A stretch of DNA of 48,372 nucleotides from Oscillospiraceae bacterium (GCA_015067975.1 SVLK01000011.1:1-48372); one strand, 5' to 3'; numbered from the stretch's first letter, positions 31,995 through 40,996 are shown. Numbers and translations: made by a program. The notes: a model not told the origin generated them from the sequence alone.

Positions 31995-32750
31995 GTGGCT
32001 AAAATTGTTGCAATTGTAAATCAAAAAGGCGGTGTGGGAAAAACAACCACTTGCGTCAACTTGACCGCGGCACTAAAGCTGGCAGGTAAGCGTGTGTTGC
32101 TCTGCGACTTCGATCCGCAAGCCAACGCCACTTCCGGCATGGGTGTAGATAAGTCTGTTTCCAACGGCGTTTACGACGCGCTGATCAATGGCGTGGATGT
32201 CCGTCGGGTCATCAGCTCCACCCCCTACGGCGACGTTTTGCCCAGCAGCAAGGCTTTGGCCGGCGCCGGCATTGAAATGATTGAAATGGACAATCGTCAA
32301 TTTTTGCTGAAGAATGCGCTGGAAACGGTAGCAGGCGATTATGATTTTATTCTGATTGATTGTCCACCCTCGCTGGAACTGCTGACACTTAACGGACTTT
32401 GCGCCGCCGACTCTTTGCTTGTGCCGCTGCAGGGCGAATACTTCGCCTTGGAAGGCTTGAGCGACTTGATGAATACCGTGCGCATTGTGCGTCGCAGCAT
32501 GAATCCGCAGCTGGAAATCGAGGGTGTTTTATTGACTATGTTCGACGGACGCACCAATTTGGCTATTCAGGTTGCGCAAGAAGTAAAGCGCTTCTTCCCC
32601 GGCAAAGTGTATGCAACCGTTATCCCTCGCAACGTGCGCTTGTCTGAGGCTCCTAGCCACGGCAAACCCATTACCGCTTACGACCGCGCCTGCCGCGGCG
32701 CAGAAGCCTACATGCAGTTAGCGCAGGAATTTCTGCGTAAGAATTCGTGA
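31995..32750 (+). CDS. parA: Chromosome-partitioning ATPase ParA/Soj
   Basis: 251 residues. Deviant Walker A KGGVGKTT near the N-terminus, followed by CDFDPQANATSG (Walker A' region) and ILIDCPPSL (Walker B), places it in the ParA/Soj family. It binds DNA as an ATP dimer, is stimulated by ParB, and in Firmicutes also acts on DnaA. The start is taken as the GTG at 31995 (MAKIVAIVNQKGG); an earlier GTG at 31986 is less well spaced from the purine-rich leader. parB follows after 14 bases. Confidence 0.95.
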   Translation: MAKIVAIVNQKGGVGKTTTCVNLTAALKLAGKRVLLCDFDPQANATSGMGVDKSVSNGVYDALINGVDVRRVISSTPYGDVLPSSKALAGAGIEMIEMDNRQFLLKNALETVAGDYDFILIDCPPSLELLTLNGLCAADSLLVPLQGEYFALEGLSDLMNTVRIVRRSMNPQLEIEGVLLTMFDGRTNLAIQVAQEVKRFFPGKVYATVIPRNVRLSEAPSHGKPITAYDRACRGAEAYMQLAQEFLRKNS

Positions 32751-32764
32751 AAGGAGTATCTCCT

Positions 32765-33634
32765 ATGGCGAGTACATCCAAAGGACTGGGAAAAGGCCTT
32801 GCCGCCCTGTTGGGCGATGATGTGATGGACAACCACGAGGAAAAAAGCAGTTTATATCTGCCTATCTCTCAAGTGGAAAGCTGCTCTACCCAACCCAGAA
32901 AGCAATTTGACCCCGATGCTTTGGCCGACTTGGCCGATTCAATCCGCGAGCACGGCATCATTCAGCCGCTGACGGTGCGCAAGCTCCAGTCCGGCTACTA
33001 CCAAATTATCGCAGGCGAACGTCGTTGGCGCGCCGCCCGGATGGCCGGTTTGACACAGGTCCCCGCCATTGTTATTGAAGCAGATGACCGCAAGGCTATG
33101 GAATTGGCCATGATTGAGAATCTGCAACGCGAGGATCTGAACCCCATCGAAGAAGCCGAAGGCTTCCAGACATTGATGGACCACTACAACATGACGCAGG
33201 AAGAAGCCGCCAGTCGCGTAGGCAAGTCCCGCAGCACCGTGGCTAACGCACTGCGCCTGCTGAAGCTAACCCCCGCTGTCCGCGCCATGGTAGAAGATGG
33301 ACGTCTATCCGGAGGCCACGCGCGCACACTGCTCCCCCTCTCTGCCGAAGTGCAGGAGAAGGCAGCAGAAACGATTTTGAAAAACGACCTCTCCGTGCGA
33401 CAGACTGAGCTTTTGGTCAAAAAACTGACCGCCGAGAAAAAACCTGCACCGGCAAAAGAAATCGGTATCACCGTTAATTACGCCGAAGAAGCAGCCAAGG
33501 AACTGGGCAGCAAGCTGGGGCGCGGCTGCAAAATCGTCACCGGCCGCAAAAAGGGCCGCATCGAGCTGGAATACTACGGCGTGGATGATCTAAACGATTT
33601 GTTGGACGCCCTGCATAAACTAAAAACAGAATAA
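32765..33634 (+). CDS. parB: Chromosome-partitioning protein ParB/Spo0J
   Basis: 289 residues. The N-terminal segment STSKGLGKGLAALLGDD contains the motif that stimulates the ParA ATPase. The CTPase/clamp domain has QPRKQF, GERRWRAARMAG and ENLQREDLNPIEEA. The helix-turn-helix has GKSRSTVANALRLL and SGGHARTLL, the Arg and Gly pattern for parS recognition, unlike the Noc-like paralogue at 20 kb. The ATG at 32765 follows AAAGGAG; a GTG overlapping the parA stop is the alternative. Three parS sites flank the operon. Confidence 0.95.
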   Translation: MASTSKGLGKGLAALLGDDVMDNHEEKSSLYLPISQVESCSTQPRKQFDPDALADLADSIREHGIIQPLTVRKLQSGYYQIIAGERRWRAARMAGLTQVPAIVIEADDRKAMELAMIENLQREDLNPIEEAEGFQTLMDHYNMTQEEAASRVGKSRSTVANALRLLKLTPAVRAMVEDGRLSGGHARTLLPLSAEVQEKAAETILKNDLSVRQTELLVKKLTAEKKPAPAKEIGITVNYAEEAAKELGSKLGRGCKIVTGRKKGRIELEYYGVDDLNDLLDALHKLKTE

Positions 33635-33635
33635 T

Positions 33636-33651
33636 TGTTTCACGTGAAACA
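33636..33651. promoter_or_regulatory. parS site 3
   Basis: A third exact TGTTTCACGTGAAACA starts one base after the parB stop codon and lies 35 bases before serS. Confidence 0.95.
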
Positions 33652-33686
33652 TTACAAAAGATACTATCTCAAAGGAGTTAATTATC

Positions 33687-34991
33687 ATGCTTGATATTCG
33701 TTTCGTTCGGGAAAACCCTGAAGTCGTTAAGGAAAACCTGCGTAAAAAGTTCCAGACTGCCAAGCTCCCTCTGGTAGATGAAGCCATCGCTTTGGATGCC
33801 GCAAAGCGCGCCGCAGAATCCGAAGCCAACGAGCTGCGCGCCAGCCGCAATACCCTGTCCAAAAAGATCGGTATGCTGATGGGGCAAGCTAAGAAGGATC
33901 CCAGCAAGCTGGCTGAGGCTGAGGACGTCAAGGCACAGGTGAAGGCCAACGCCGACCGTCTGGCACAGTTGGAGCAGATGGAAGAGAAGCTGGCCGATCA
34001 GTTGATGCAGATCATGAAGGTCATTCCTCAGATCATCGATCCCTCCGTGCCCATCGGCCCCGATGACAGCTACAACGTAGAAGTGGAGCGCTTTGGCGAG
34101 TGCAAAGTGGCCGAATTCCCCATCCCCTATCACACTGACATCATGGAGTCCTTTGACGGCATTGATTTGGAAGCCGCCGGCCGCGTTTCCGGCTCCGGTT
34201 TCTACTATTTGCTGGGCGACATCGCGCGCCTGCACGAAGCCGTGCTGGCTTACGGCCGCGACTTTATGATCGACAAGGGCTTCACCTACTGCATCCCCCC
34301 CTTCATGATCCACGGCAACGTGGTGGAGGGCGTTATGTCCCAGACCGATATGGACGGCATGATGTACAAGATCGAGGGTGAAGACCTGTATCTGATCGGC
34401 ACCTCTGAGCACTCCATGATCGGCCGTTTTATCGACCAGATCGTCCCCAACGAGAAGCTGCCCCAGACCCTTACCTCCTACTCTCCCTGCTTCCGCAAGG
34501 AAAAGGGCTCCCACGGCATCGAAGAGCGCGGTGTGTACCGCATCCACCAGTTCGAAAAGCAGGAGATGATCGTGGTCTGCAAGCCCGAGGACTCTAAGGA
34601 ATGGTACGAAAAACTGTGGCGCTACAGCGTGGAGCTGTTCCGCAATCTGGATATCCCTGTCCGCCAGCTGGAATGCTGCTCCGGTGACCTGGCCGACCTG
34701 AAGGTCAAGTCCTGTGATATCGAGGCGTGGTCTCCCCGCCAGCAGAAGTTCTTTGAGGTCTGCTCCTGCACCAACATGGGTGACGCACAGGCTCGCCGCC
34801 TGAAGATCCGCTACAAGGACGAAAACGGCAAACCTCAGCTGTGCCATACCCTGAACAACACCTGCGTAGCTCCTCCCCGCATGCTGATCGCCTTCTTGGA
34901 GAACAACCTGCAGGCCGACGGCACCGTGCTGATTCCCGAGGTTCTGCGTCCTTACATGGGCGGCACCGAGAAGCTGGTTCCCAAGAAATAA
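33687..34991 (+). CDS. serS: Seryl-tRNA synthetase
   Basis: 434 residues. It charges tRNA-Ser (and tRNA-Sec) with serine. The N-terminal long antiparallel coiled coil (about 30-105) that grips the variable arm is evident from the Lys/Ala/Glu-rich stretch, followed by the class II core with GTSEHSMIG, CFRKEKGSHGIEERGVYRIHQF (split; motif 2) and LNNTCVAPPRMLIAFLEN (motif 3). AAAGGAG lies before the ATG. No T-box is present, unlike the hisS and glyS units. No terminator is seen between it and mscL. Confidence 0.96.
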   Translation: MLDIRFVRENPEVVKENLRKKFQTAKLPLVDEAIALDAAKRAAESEANELRASRNTLSKKIGMLMGQAKKDPSKLAEAEDVKAQVKANADRLAQLEQMEEKLADQLMQIMKVIPQIIDPSVPIGPDDSYNVEVERFGECKVAEFPIPYHTDIMESFDGIDLEAAGRVSGSGFYYLLGDIARLHEAVLAYGRDFMIDKGFTYCIPPFMIHGNVVEGVMSQTDMDGMMYKIEGEDLYLIGTSEHSMIGRFIDQIVPNEKLPQTLTSYSPCFRKEKGSHGIEERGVYRIHQFEKQEMIVVCKPEDSKEWYEKLWRYSVELFRNLDIPVRQLECCSGDLADLKVKSCDIEAWSPRQQKFFEVCSCTNMGDAQARRLKIRYKDENGKPQLCHTLNNTCVAPPRMLIAFLENNLQADGTVLIPEVLRPYMGGTEKLVPKK

Positions 34992-35047
34992 TTCCCATTC
35001 GTATTAATCTTCACAATTTATACCATTCGTAATCGGAGTTGTTGCAT

Positions 35048-35488
35048 ATGAAGAAGTTTTTTGAAGAATTTAAGGCTTTTGCCATGCGCGGTAATGTGGT
35101 GGATCTGGCAGTCGGCGTTGTGATTGGCGGCGCATTCGGCAAAATCACCACTTCTCTGGTCAACGATATCATCATGCCCCTGATCTCCATGATCATCGGC
35201 GGCATTGATTTCAGCGAGTGGAAGTGGGTGCTGAAAGAAGCAGTCCTCAACGCAGCCGGTGAAGTAGAGGCAGCGGAAGTCGCTGTCAAATTCGGCAACA
35301 CGATTGCCATTATACTGGACTTTATCATCATCGCTTTTGCCGTATTCTGCATGGTCAAAGCGCTCAACGCCCTGCACCGCAAGAAGGAAGAAGAAGTTGT
35401 GGAAGCTCCCGCAGAAGAAGTCCCCGCCGCTCCCACCAGCGAAGAGCTGCTGGCCGAGATCCGCGATCTGCTGAAGGAGCGCCAGTGA
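35048..35488 (+). CDS. mscL: Large-conductance mechanosensitive channel
   Basis: 146 residues. It opens on membrane tension and releases solutes during osmotic downshock. The N-terminal amphipathic helix and first membrane segment carry the family signature [21 protein letters not shown]; the second segment is [20 protein letters not shown] and a charged C-terminal helix follows ([15 protein letters not shown]). The ATG at 35048 is chosen because CGGAG lies nine bases upstream; two TTG codons earlier in frame are possible but unlikely. Its stop overlaps the rsmG start. Confidence 0.95.
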   Translation: MKKFFEEFKAFAMRGNVVDLAVGVVIGGAFGKITTSLVNDIIMPLISMIIGGIDFSEWKWVLKEAVLNAAGEVEAAEVAVKFGNTIAIILDFIIIAFAVFCMVKALNALHRKKEEEVVEAPAEEVPAAPTSEELLAEIRDLLKERQ

Positions 35489-36192
35489 AAAACACACTAC
35501 CGCTACTGCAGCAAGGCCTGCAGCAATACGGACTGGATGTCAGCCGCGCAGCACAGCTGATTACTTTTGCCGAACTTCTGCTGGAAAAGAATCAGGTAAT
35601 GAACCTGACAGCGATCACCGATCCCATTGATGTGGCGCAGCTGCATCTGTTGGATTGTGCCGCCGTACTGACATTCGCAGATCTGGCTGGCAAATCTGTC
35701 GTGGATGTAGGCACCGGTGCAGGCTTTCCCGGCATGCCGCTGCAGATCCTGCAACCTCAGGCAAAATTAACGCTGTTGGACAGCCTGGGCAAGCGCATCA
35801 ACTTTTTGCAGGAAGTGTGCGATGTGCTGGGCCTGCAGAAAACGAAGTGCATCCATGCACGGGCAGAAGAATTCGCCCGCGAGCACCGGCAAAGCTTTGA
35901 CTTCGCCACATCCCGCGCTGTAGCCGCCTTGAATGTTCTGTGTGAATTGGCGTTGCCATTGGTAAAAGTAGGCGGCGCATTTCTGGCCATGAAATCCGTA
36001 GACAGCGACGAAGAGCTGCGACAGGCCAAAAGCGCCATCGCACAACTGGGCGGCGCCGTGGAGTCCGTGCACGACTACACAATTCCCGGCACAGATGTAA
36101 GCCATCGACTGGTAGTTATTCGTAAGGTAAAGCCGACACCGGCCACTTTCCCCCGAACTTTTGCGAAAATCAAAAAAAGTCCGTTGATTTAA
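35485..36192 (+). CDS. rsmG: 16S rRNA (guanine-N7) methyltransferase RsmG
   Basis: 235 residues from a GTG overlapping the mscL stop. RsmG methylates G527 (E. coli numbering) of 16S rRNA; its loss gives low-level streptomycin resistance. NLTAITDP, the SAM-binding [27 protein letters not shown] and the basic C-terminal end [14 protein letters not shown] are conserved. In many Firmicutes rsmG lies with mnmE-mnmG-noc; here it sits with mscL near parAB while mnmE and noc are 15 kb away. Confidence 0.95.
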   Translation: MKNTLPLLQQGLQQYGLDVSRAAQLITFAELLLEKNQVMNLTAITDPIDVAQLHLLDCAAVLTFADLAGKSVVDVGTGAGFPGMPLQILQPQAKLTLLDSLGKRINFLQEVCDVLGLQKTKCIHARAEEFAREHRQSFDFATSRAVAALNVLCELALPLVKVGGAFLAMKSVDSDEELRQAKSAIAQLGGAVESVHDYTIPGTDVSHRLVVIRKVKPTPATFPRTFAKIKKSPLI

Positions 36193-36239
36193 TTGAGTTT
36201 TGGAAAATTTGGCAGATTCTCTTGCAAAGAGGTGATGTT

Positions 36240-36977
36240 ATGGGTAAAATCATCGCAGTAGTATCCGGCAAAGGCGGAACAGGAAAAACCTCCTTTACCG
36301 CCAACGTCGGTCTGGCACTGGCACATATGGGAAAGCGCGTGTTGTGCGTGGACTGTGACATCACACTGCGCAATCTGGACCTAGTATTGGGCCTCAGCGA
36401 CAGCGCCATAATGGATTTTTGCGATGTGGCCCGCAGCCGCTGCGCTCTGAGTGAGGCCGTAGTGCCGCACCGGAAATATCCAATGCTCCATTTACTGACA
36501 GCACCTCAAACCACCGAAGCACTGGAAGTCACACAAGGACAAATGCGTCATTTGGTGGAGCAGATCCATCAGGACTATGATATTTGTCTTATTGACGCTC
36601 CCGCAGGACTGGGGCTGGGTTTCCGCCTTGCCACCTTTTGCGCCGACAACGTGGTGGTCGTCACCACCACCGACAACTCCGCACTGCGGGACGCACAGCG
36701 CACCGTCATGGAGCTGCACCGTTTCCCCAAGGGATGCGTTCATCTGGCAGTGGGCCGCGTACAGAAAAAGATGCTGCGGTCTCTGCACTCCACCATTGAC
36801 GACGCCATTGATGCGGCTGGCTTGCCGCTGATCGGTGTAATCCCCGAAGACAACGAAGTCCCCGCCGCGTTGAATCGCGGCATTGCTTTGCGAGACTTTA
36901 ATTTCTATGCCGCGCACGCTTATGAAAATATTGCAAGGCGTCTCACCGGCGAAAAGGTTCCCCTGATGCGCATTTAA
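36240..36977 (+). CDS. minD: MinD/ParA-family septum-site ATPase
   Basis: 245 residues. Deviant Walker A SGKGGTGKTS near the N-terminus, then VDCDITLRNLDLVLGL and ICLIDAPAGLG match MinD, as does NAL-like TTTDNSALRDAQRT. MinD binds membrane as an ATP dimer and recruits the MinC inhibitor away from midcell. The C-terminal ARRLTGEKVPLMRI is short and only weakly amphipathic compared with the usual membrane-targeting helix. Neither minC nor minE is adjacent. The ATG at 36240 follows AGAGGTGAT. It could alternatively be a MinD-like ATPase with another partner. Confidence 0.8.
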   Translation: MGKIIAVVSGKGGTGKTSFTANVGLALAHMGKRVLCVDCDITLRNLDLVLGLSDSAIMDFCDVARSRCALSEAVVPHRKYPMLHLLTAPQTTEALEVTQGQMRHLVEQIHQDYDICLIDAPAGLGLGFRLATFCADNVVVVTTTDNSALRDAQRTVMELHRFPKGCVHLAVGRVQKKMLRSLHSTIDDAIDAAGLPLIGVIPEDNEVPAALNRGIALRDFNFYAAHAYENIARRLTGEKVPLMRI

Positions 36978-37009
36978 CACAACATCCAAGAGAGAGGAGA
37001 ACTCCCCCC

Positions 37010-37426
37010 ATGAATATTGCTTTGGTCGCACACGACAACAAAAAAGAACTGATGACCCAATTCTGCACTGCCTACTGCGGTATTCTGGCGCAGCACACGC
37101 TGTGCGCCACATCTACCACCGGGCAGATGATCAGTGAAGCTACCGGCTTAAATGTTCATCGTTTCCTGGCCTTTGCACACGGCGGCGGACAGCAGATCGG
37201 CGCACGTATCGCCTATAACGAGATCGACATGGTACTTTGCTTTGACGATCCCAATACGAAGACATTTAACGAAGATGTCGCCTACATCTTCCGTCTGTGC
37301 GACCAGAACAACATCCCCTATGCCAGCAATCTGGCAACTGCCGAGATGCTGGTACTGGGTTTGGCTCGCGGCGATCTGGATTGGCGCAGCATTGTCAACC
37401 CCAAGCCCCGGCCCTTCACTGCTTGA
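37010..37426 (+). CDS. Methylglyoxal-synthase-like protein with degraded active site
   Basis: 138 residues with the MGS fold pattern: MNIALVAHDNKK (His8, matching E. coli His19), STTGQMISEATGLNVHRFL and LATAEMLV. MgsA turns dihydroxyacetone phosphate into methylglyoxal. However, the conserved GGDQQ is GGGQQ here (Gly60), removing the catalytic base Asp71 of E. coli; the Ser65 position is Ala, and the catalytic His98 falls in FDDPNTKTFNEDV without a His. Asp101 may be kept as Asp89. It therefore probably lacks normal activity or does something else. It follows minD by 32 bases, a position mgsA often holds in Clostridia. Confidence 0.8.
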   Translation: MNIALVAHDNKKELMTQFCTAYCGILAQHTLCATSTTGQMISEATGLNVHRFLAFAHGGGQQIGARIAYNEIDMVLCFDDPNTKTFNEDVAYIFRLCDQNNIPYASNLATAEMLVLGLARGDLDWRSIVNPKPRPFTA

Positions 37427-37451
37427 CTTTTTCTGAATTTCTATATACAAT
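37423..37451 (+). promoter_or_regulatory. hisS-aspS T-box promoter
   Basis: TTGACT (37423-37428), overlapping the stop of the preceding gene, a 17-base spacer and TACAAT (37446-37451). Transcription would start near 37458, at the foot of the T-box leader. Confidence 0.75.
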
Positions 37452-37457
37452 GCAACA

Positions 37458-37690
37458 GGATGTTTTGCAATGACGTCGCAGGAGTATCTGTTCCTCTCCG
37501 CCACAGAGAGGCGCGCCTTTGGCTGGAAGCGCGCCGCGGCAGAAGCAGAGAAGACAGCGACTGAGCGAAACGCGGGCGCGCCGCCGTTTTGGCGCACGAA
37601 AGGGCATCTTTTGAGATGCTGAATTTGGGTGGCACCACGAAGCATTACGCTCTCGTCCCAATGCAGGGGACGAGAGCGTTTTTTTGTCCC
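37458..37690 (+). ncRNA. T-box leader of hisS-aspS, aspartate-type specifier
   Basis: Stem I is closed by 37475-37479 with 37557-37561; its 5' side has the AGTA motif (37483-37486) and its 3' side carries GAC (37553-37555) followed by A, the specifier position, reading Asp. The T-box GGGTGGCACCACG is at 37627-37639. Its TGGC pairs with a tRNA end GCCA; G is the discriminator of tRNA-Asp, whereas tRNA-His has C. The terminator competing with the antiterminator is at 37647-37685. Uncharged tRNA-Asp should permit transcription of both synthetase genes. The fold was read by eye. This leader fills the 310-base gap before hisS. Confidence 0.88.
37647..37686 (+). terminator. T-box terminator hairpin
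   Basis: ACGCTCTCGTCCC (37647-37659) pairs with the GGGACGAGAGCGT arm (37667-37679), followed by a T run. This is the off state of the leader. Confidence 0.9.
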
Positions 37691-37737
37691 TTTCCAACGA
37701 AAATCCAAGAATCTTCACATAAAGGAGCGAATTTCTT

Positions 37738-39096
37738 ATGGCTAAAATGACTCCGCGCACCCTCTCCGGCTTCATGGAGCTGCTTCCTGCACCGCAGCAG
37801 CAGATGGAACGGATGATGGACATCCTGCGCACCACCTATTCCCGCTACGGCTTTACTCCGTTGGATACCCCCGTCATCGAATCCAGCGAGGTGCTGTTGG
37901 CCAAAGGCGGCGGCGAAACCGAAAAACAGATCTACCGTTTCTCCAAAGGTGATGCCGATCTGAGCCTGCGCTTTGACCTGACGGTGCCTCTGGCCAAGTA
38001 TGTGGCATTGCACTACAACGATCTGGCTTTTCCCTTCCGCCGTTATCAGATCGGCAAGGTCTACCGCGGCGAGCGCGCACAGCGCGGCCGTTTCCGCGAA
38101 TTCTATCAAGCCGACATTGATGTGATCGGCGACGGCAAGCTGGACATTACCAACGAGGCGGAGATCCCCGCCATTATCTACCAAACCTTTTCCGCCCTGG
38201 GTCTGAAGCGTTTCCAGATCCGCGTGAACAACCGTAAGATCCTCAACGGCTTCTATGCCATGCAGGAACTGGCCGAAAAGTCTGGCGACATCATGCGCAC
38301 CGTGGACAAGCTGGACAAAATCGGTCCTCAGAAGGTTCGTGACCTGCTGATCAGCGAAATCGCTTTGAGCGAAACACAGGCCGATGAAATCTTGAAGTTC
38401 ATTGCCATTACAGGCAGCAATTGTGAGGTTCTGAACGCACTGCAGGGTTATGCAGGGAAAAACGAAGTGTTTGACACCGGTCTTTCCGAGTTGAACACTG
38501 TGGTGAAGTATCTGGCCGCTTTCGGTATACCCGAGGAAAACTTTGCCGTGGATCTGACCATTGCCCGCGGCCTTGACTACTATACCGGAACGGTATACGA
38601 AACCACTTTGCTGGACTATCCCGAAATCGGCTCCGTGTGCTCCGGCGGCCGTTACGACAATCTGGCCGAATATTACACCGACCGCCAGCTGCCCGGCGTA
38701 GGCATTTCTATCGGCCTGACCCGCCTGTTCTACGTGTTGGGCGAGCAGGGTCTGCTGAATCCCTCGCTGCCCACCGCCCCGGCCGACGTGCTGATTCTGC
38801 CCATGACCGAAGATCTTGCTCCCGCCATTGCGTTGGCCACTCAGCTACGTCAGAACGGCATTCGCACCCAACTGTACACCGAGCAGAAGAAGTTCAAGGC
38901 CAAGATGAGCTATGCCGATAAACTGGCTATCCCCTATGTGGTATTCCTTGGCGAAGACGAGATCAACGCCGGTGTCGTTGCCTGCAAAGACATGGTCAGT
39001 GGCGAACAAACCAAATTCGGCTTTGACGAAACGCTGCAGCGCATCCGCGTCGGTTTGGCTGAAAAGAATGCCGGCTGCGTGATTCTGGAAAAGTAG
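37738..39096 (+). CDS. hisS: Histidyl-tRNA synthetase
   Basis: 452 residues. A class II synthetase that charges tRNA-His. Motif 2 region YRGERAQRGRFREFYQADID, the histidine-binding ARGLDYYTGTVYE and the motif 3 region PGVGISIGLTRL are visible; the C-terminal anticodon-binding domain begins near residue 345 (ADVLILPMTEDL). AAAGGAG precedes the ATG. It is the first gene after an aspartate-reading T-box and is followed by aspS after 72 bases with no terminator, so both respond to tRNA-Asp charging. Confidence 0.96.
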   Translation: MAKMTPRTLSGFMELLPAPQQQMERMMDILRTTYSRYGFTPLDTPVIESSEVLLAKGGGETEKQIYRFSKGDADLSLRFDLTVPLAKYVALHYNDLAFPFRRYQIGKVYRGERAQRGRFREFYQADIDVIGDGKLDITNEAEIPAIIYQTFSALGLKRFQIRVNNRKILNGFYAMQELAEKSGDIMRTVDKLDKIGPQKVRDLLISEIALSETQADEILKFIAITGSNCEVLNALQGYAGKNEVFDTGLSELNTVVKYLAAFGIPEENFAVDLTIARGLDYYTGTVYETTLLDYPEIGSVCSGGRYDNLAEYYTDRQLPGVGISIGLTRLFYVLGEQGLLNPSLPTAPADVLILPMTEDLAPAIALATQLRQNGIRTQLYTEQKKFKAKMSYADKLAIPYVVFLGEDEINAGVVACKDMVSGEQTKFGFDETLQRIRVGLAEKNAGCVILEK

Positions 39097-39168
39097 AGTC
39101 CGCTCTGTATTATCCACTTTATTTACTACGACCTGTAATCAATTTAATCCTAAAAGGAGACTTATATT

Positions 39169-40944
39169 ATGATGCAATCCCGTACCCATACCTGTGGCGA
39201 GCTGCGTTTAAGCGATGCCGGCAAGCAGGTCAAGATCGTCGGCTGGATGGAAAATGTCCGCGAGGTTGGCAACAACTTTGCCTTCGTCGTACTGCGCGAT
39301 TTTTACGGCACCACCCAGGTGGTTATCGAAAGCGAAGACATGATGGCCGCCATTCACGGTCTGAACAAGGAATCCACCATTTCCGTGGAAGGCGTCGTAC
39401 GCGAGCGTTCCAGCAAGAATGCGAAACTGGCCACCGGTGAGATCGAAGTCGTCCCCACCAAGATTGAAGTGTTGGGCCGCTGCCGTCACAACAGCCTACC
39501 CTTTGAAATCAACCGCTCCCGCGAAGCAGACGAGATGGCACGATTGAAGTACCGCTATCTGGATTTGCGCAATCCCGCCGTGAAGAACAACATCATTCTG
39601 CGCTGCAACGTGGTGGCTGCTCTGCGTCAGGCCATGGCCGAACATGGTTTTTTGGAGATCACCACCCCCATCCTGACCGCCTCTTCTCCCGAGGGTGCCC
39701 GCGACTACCTGGTTCCCGCCCGCAAGCATCCCGGCAAATTCTACGCTCTGCCTCAGGCTCCCCAGCAGTTCAAGCAGTTGCTGATGACCTCCGGCTTCGA
39801 CCGCTATTTCCAGATTGCTCCCTGCTTCCGCGACGAGGACGCCCGCGGCGACCGCAGCCCCGGCGAGTTCTATCAGCTGGATATGGAGATGGCTTTTGCC
39901 ACACAGGATGACGTCTTCGCCGTGCTGGAAGATGTGCTGCCCCCCATCTTCGCCAAGTACGGTACCTATGACATTGCTTCCTCCGCTCCCTTCCGCCGCA
40001 TTCCCTTCAACGAGGCCATGGAAGTTTACGGTTCCGATAAGCCCGACCTGCGCATCGACCTGACGGTACAGGATATCAGTGCCGAAGTGGACGGCTGCGG
40101 CTTTGAACCTTTCGCCGGTCAGACCGTCAAGGCCATCGTTGTCAACAACTGCAAACTGGCACGCAAGGCCATCGATAAGCTGTGCGCCGATGTGGAGATC
40201 CAGTCCGGCAACAAAGCCTACTGGTTCAAGGTAGACGAAAACGGCGAGATCGCCGGCGGCATTGCCAAGTTTATGGCCCCCCTTAAGGATGTGCTGACCG
40301 CCAAGCTGGGTCTGACGCCCGGTTGCTTTGTGGGTGTCACTGCCGGCAAGAAGCTGGCCGCCCAAAAGACCGCCGGCGTGCTGCGCAGCAAGCTGGGTGT
40401 TGCCTGCCCCGAACATATGGATACCGAGCGCTACGAGTTCTGCTGGATCGTGGACTTCCCCATGTACGAGATCGGCGAGGAATCCGGCGAGCTGGAATTC
40501 TGCCACAATCCCTTCTCCATGCCCAGCGGCGGTATGGAAACACTGCTCAAGGCTGAGCGCGGCGAAATCGATCCTCTGGACATTACCGCCGATCAGTACG
40601 ACCTGGTGTGCAACGGTGTCGAACTCAGCTCCGGCGCTGTGCGTAACCACGATCCCGACATCATGATCAAGGCATTTGAGATGGTTCGTCTGGGCGAGGA
40701 AGACGTAAAGGCCAAGTTCCCCGCCATGTACAACGCCTTTACCTACGGCGCACCTCCCCACGCAGGCATCGCTCCCGGCGTAGACCGCATGGTCATGCTG
40801 CTGGCAGGCGAAGCCTCCATCCGCGAGATCATCCCCTTCCCCATGAACAAGAACGCTCAGGACGTGATGATGGACGCTCCCTCTGCCGTAACACAGGCAC
40901 AGCTGGACGAACTGCACATCGCCATCGTGGGCGTGGAGGAATAA
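39169..40944 (+). CDS. aspS: Aspartyl-tRNA synthetase, bacterial type
   Basis: 591 residues. It has an N-terminal OB-fold anticodon-binding domain (about 1-105, VKIVGWMENVREVGNNFAFV), a class II core (YRYLDLRNP; SSPEGARDYLVP; FRDEDARGDRSPGEFYQLDMEM in parts), the bacterial insertion domain (about 290-420) and the motif 3 region APGVDRMVMLLAG. The proper name by family is AspRS; whether it also charges tRNA-Asn cannot be decided here. AAAGGAG lies before the first of two adjacent ATG codons. A strong terminator follows. Confidence 0.96.
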   Translation: MMQSRTHTCGELRLSDAGKQVKIVGWMENVREVGNNFAFVVLRDFYGTTQVVIESEDMMAAIHGLNKESTISVEGVVRERSSKNAKLATGEIEVVPTKIEVLGRCRHNSLPFEINRSREADEMARLKYRYLDLRNPAVKNNIILRCNVVAALRQAMAEHGFLEITTPILTASSPEGARDYLVPARKHPGKFYALPQAPQQFKQLLMTSGFDRYFQIAPCFRDEDARGDRSPGEFYQLDMEMAFATQDDVFAVLEDVLPPIFAKYGTYDIASSAPFRRIPFNEAMEVYGSDKPDLRIDLTVQDISAEVDGCGFEPFAGQTVKAIVVNNCKLARKAIDKLCADVEIQSGNKAYWFKVDENGEIAGGIAKFMAPLKDVLTAKLGLTPGCFVGVTAGKKLAAQKTAGVLRSKLGVACPEHMDTERYEFCWIVDFPMYEIGEESGELEFCHNPFSMPSGGMETLLKAERGEIDPLDITADQYDLVCNGVELSSGAVRNHDPDIMIKAFEMVRLGEEDVKAKFPAMYNAFTYGAPPHAGIAPGVDRMVMLLAGEASIREIIPFPMNKNAQDVMMDAPSAVTQAQLDELHIAIVGVEE

Positions 40945-40959
40945 CGCCTTTCCTTATCC

Positions 40960-40996
40960 AGCGGCGGACGAAATTTTCGTCCGCCGCTTGTGTTTT
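40960..40996 (+). terminator. aspS terminator
   Basis: A 13-bp perfect GC-rich stem (40960-40972 with 40976-40988) is followed by TGTGTTTT. Confidence 0.8.

Noticed and set aside
39496-40917. 473-residue open frame on the minus strand
   Set aside because: Antisense to aspS; no motif and no start signal.
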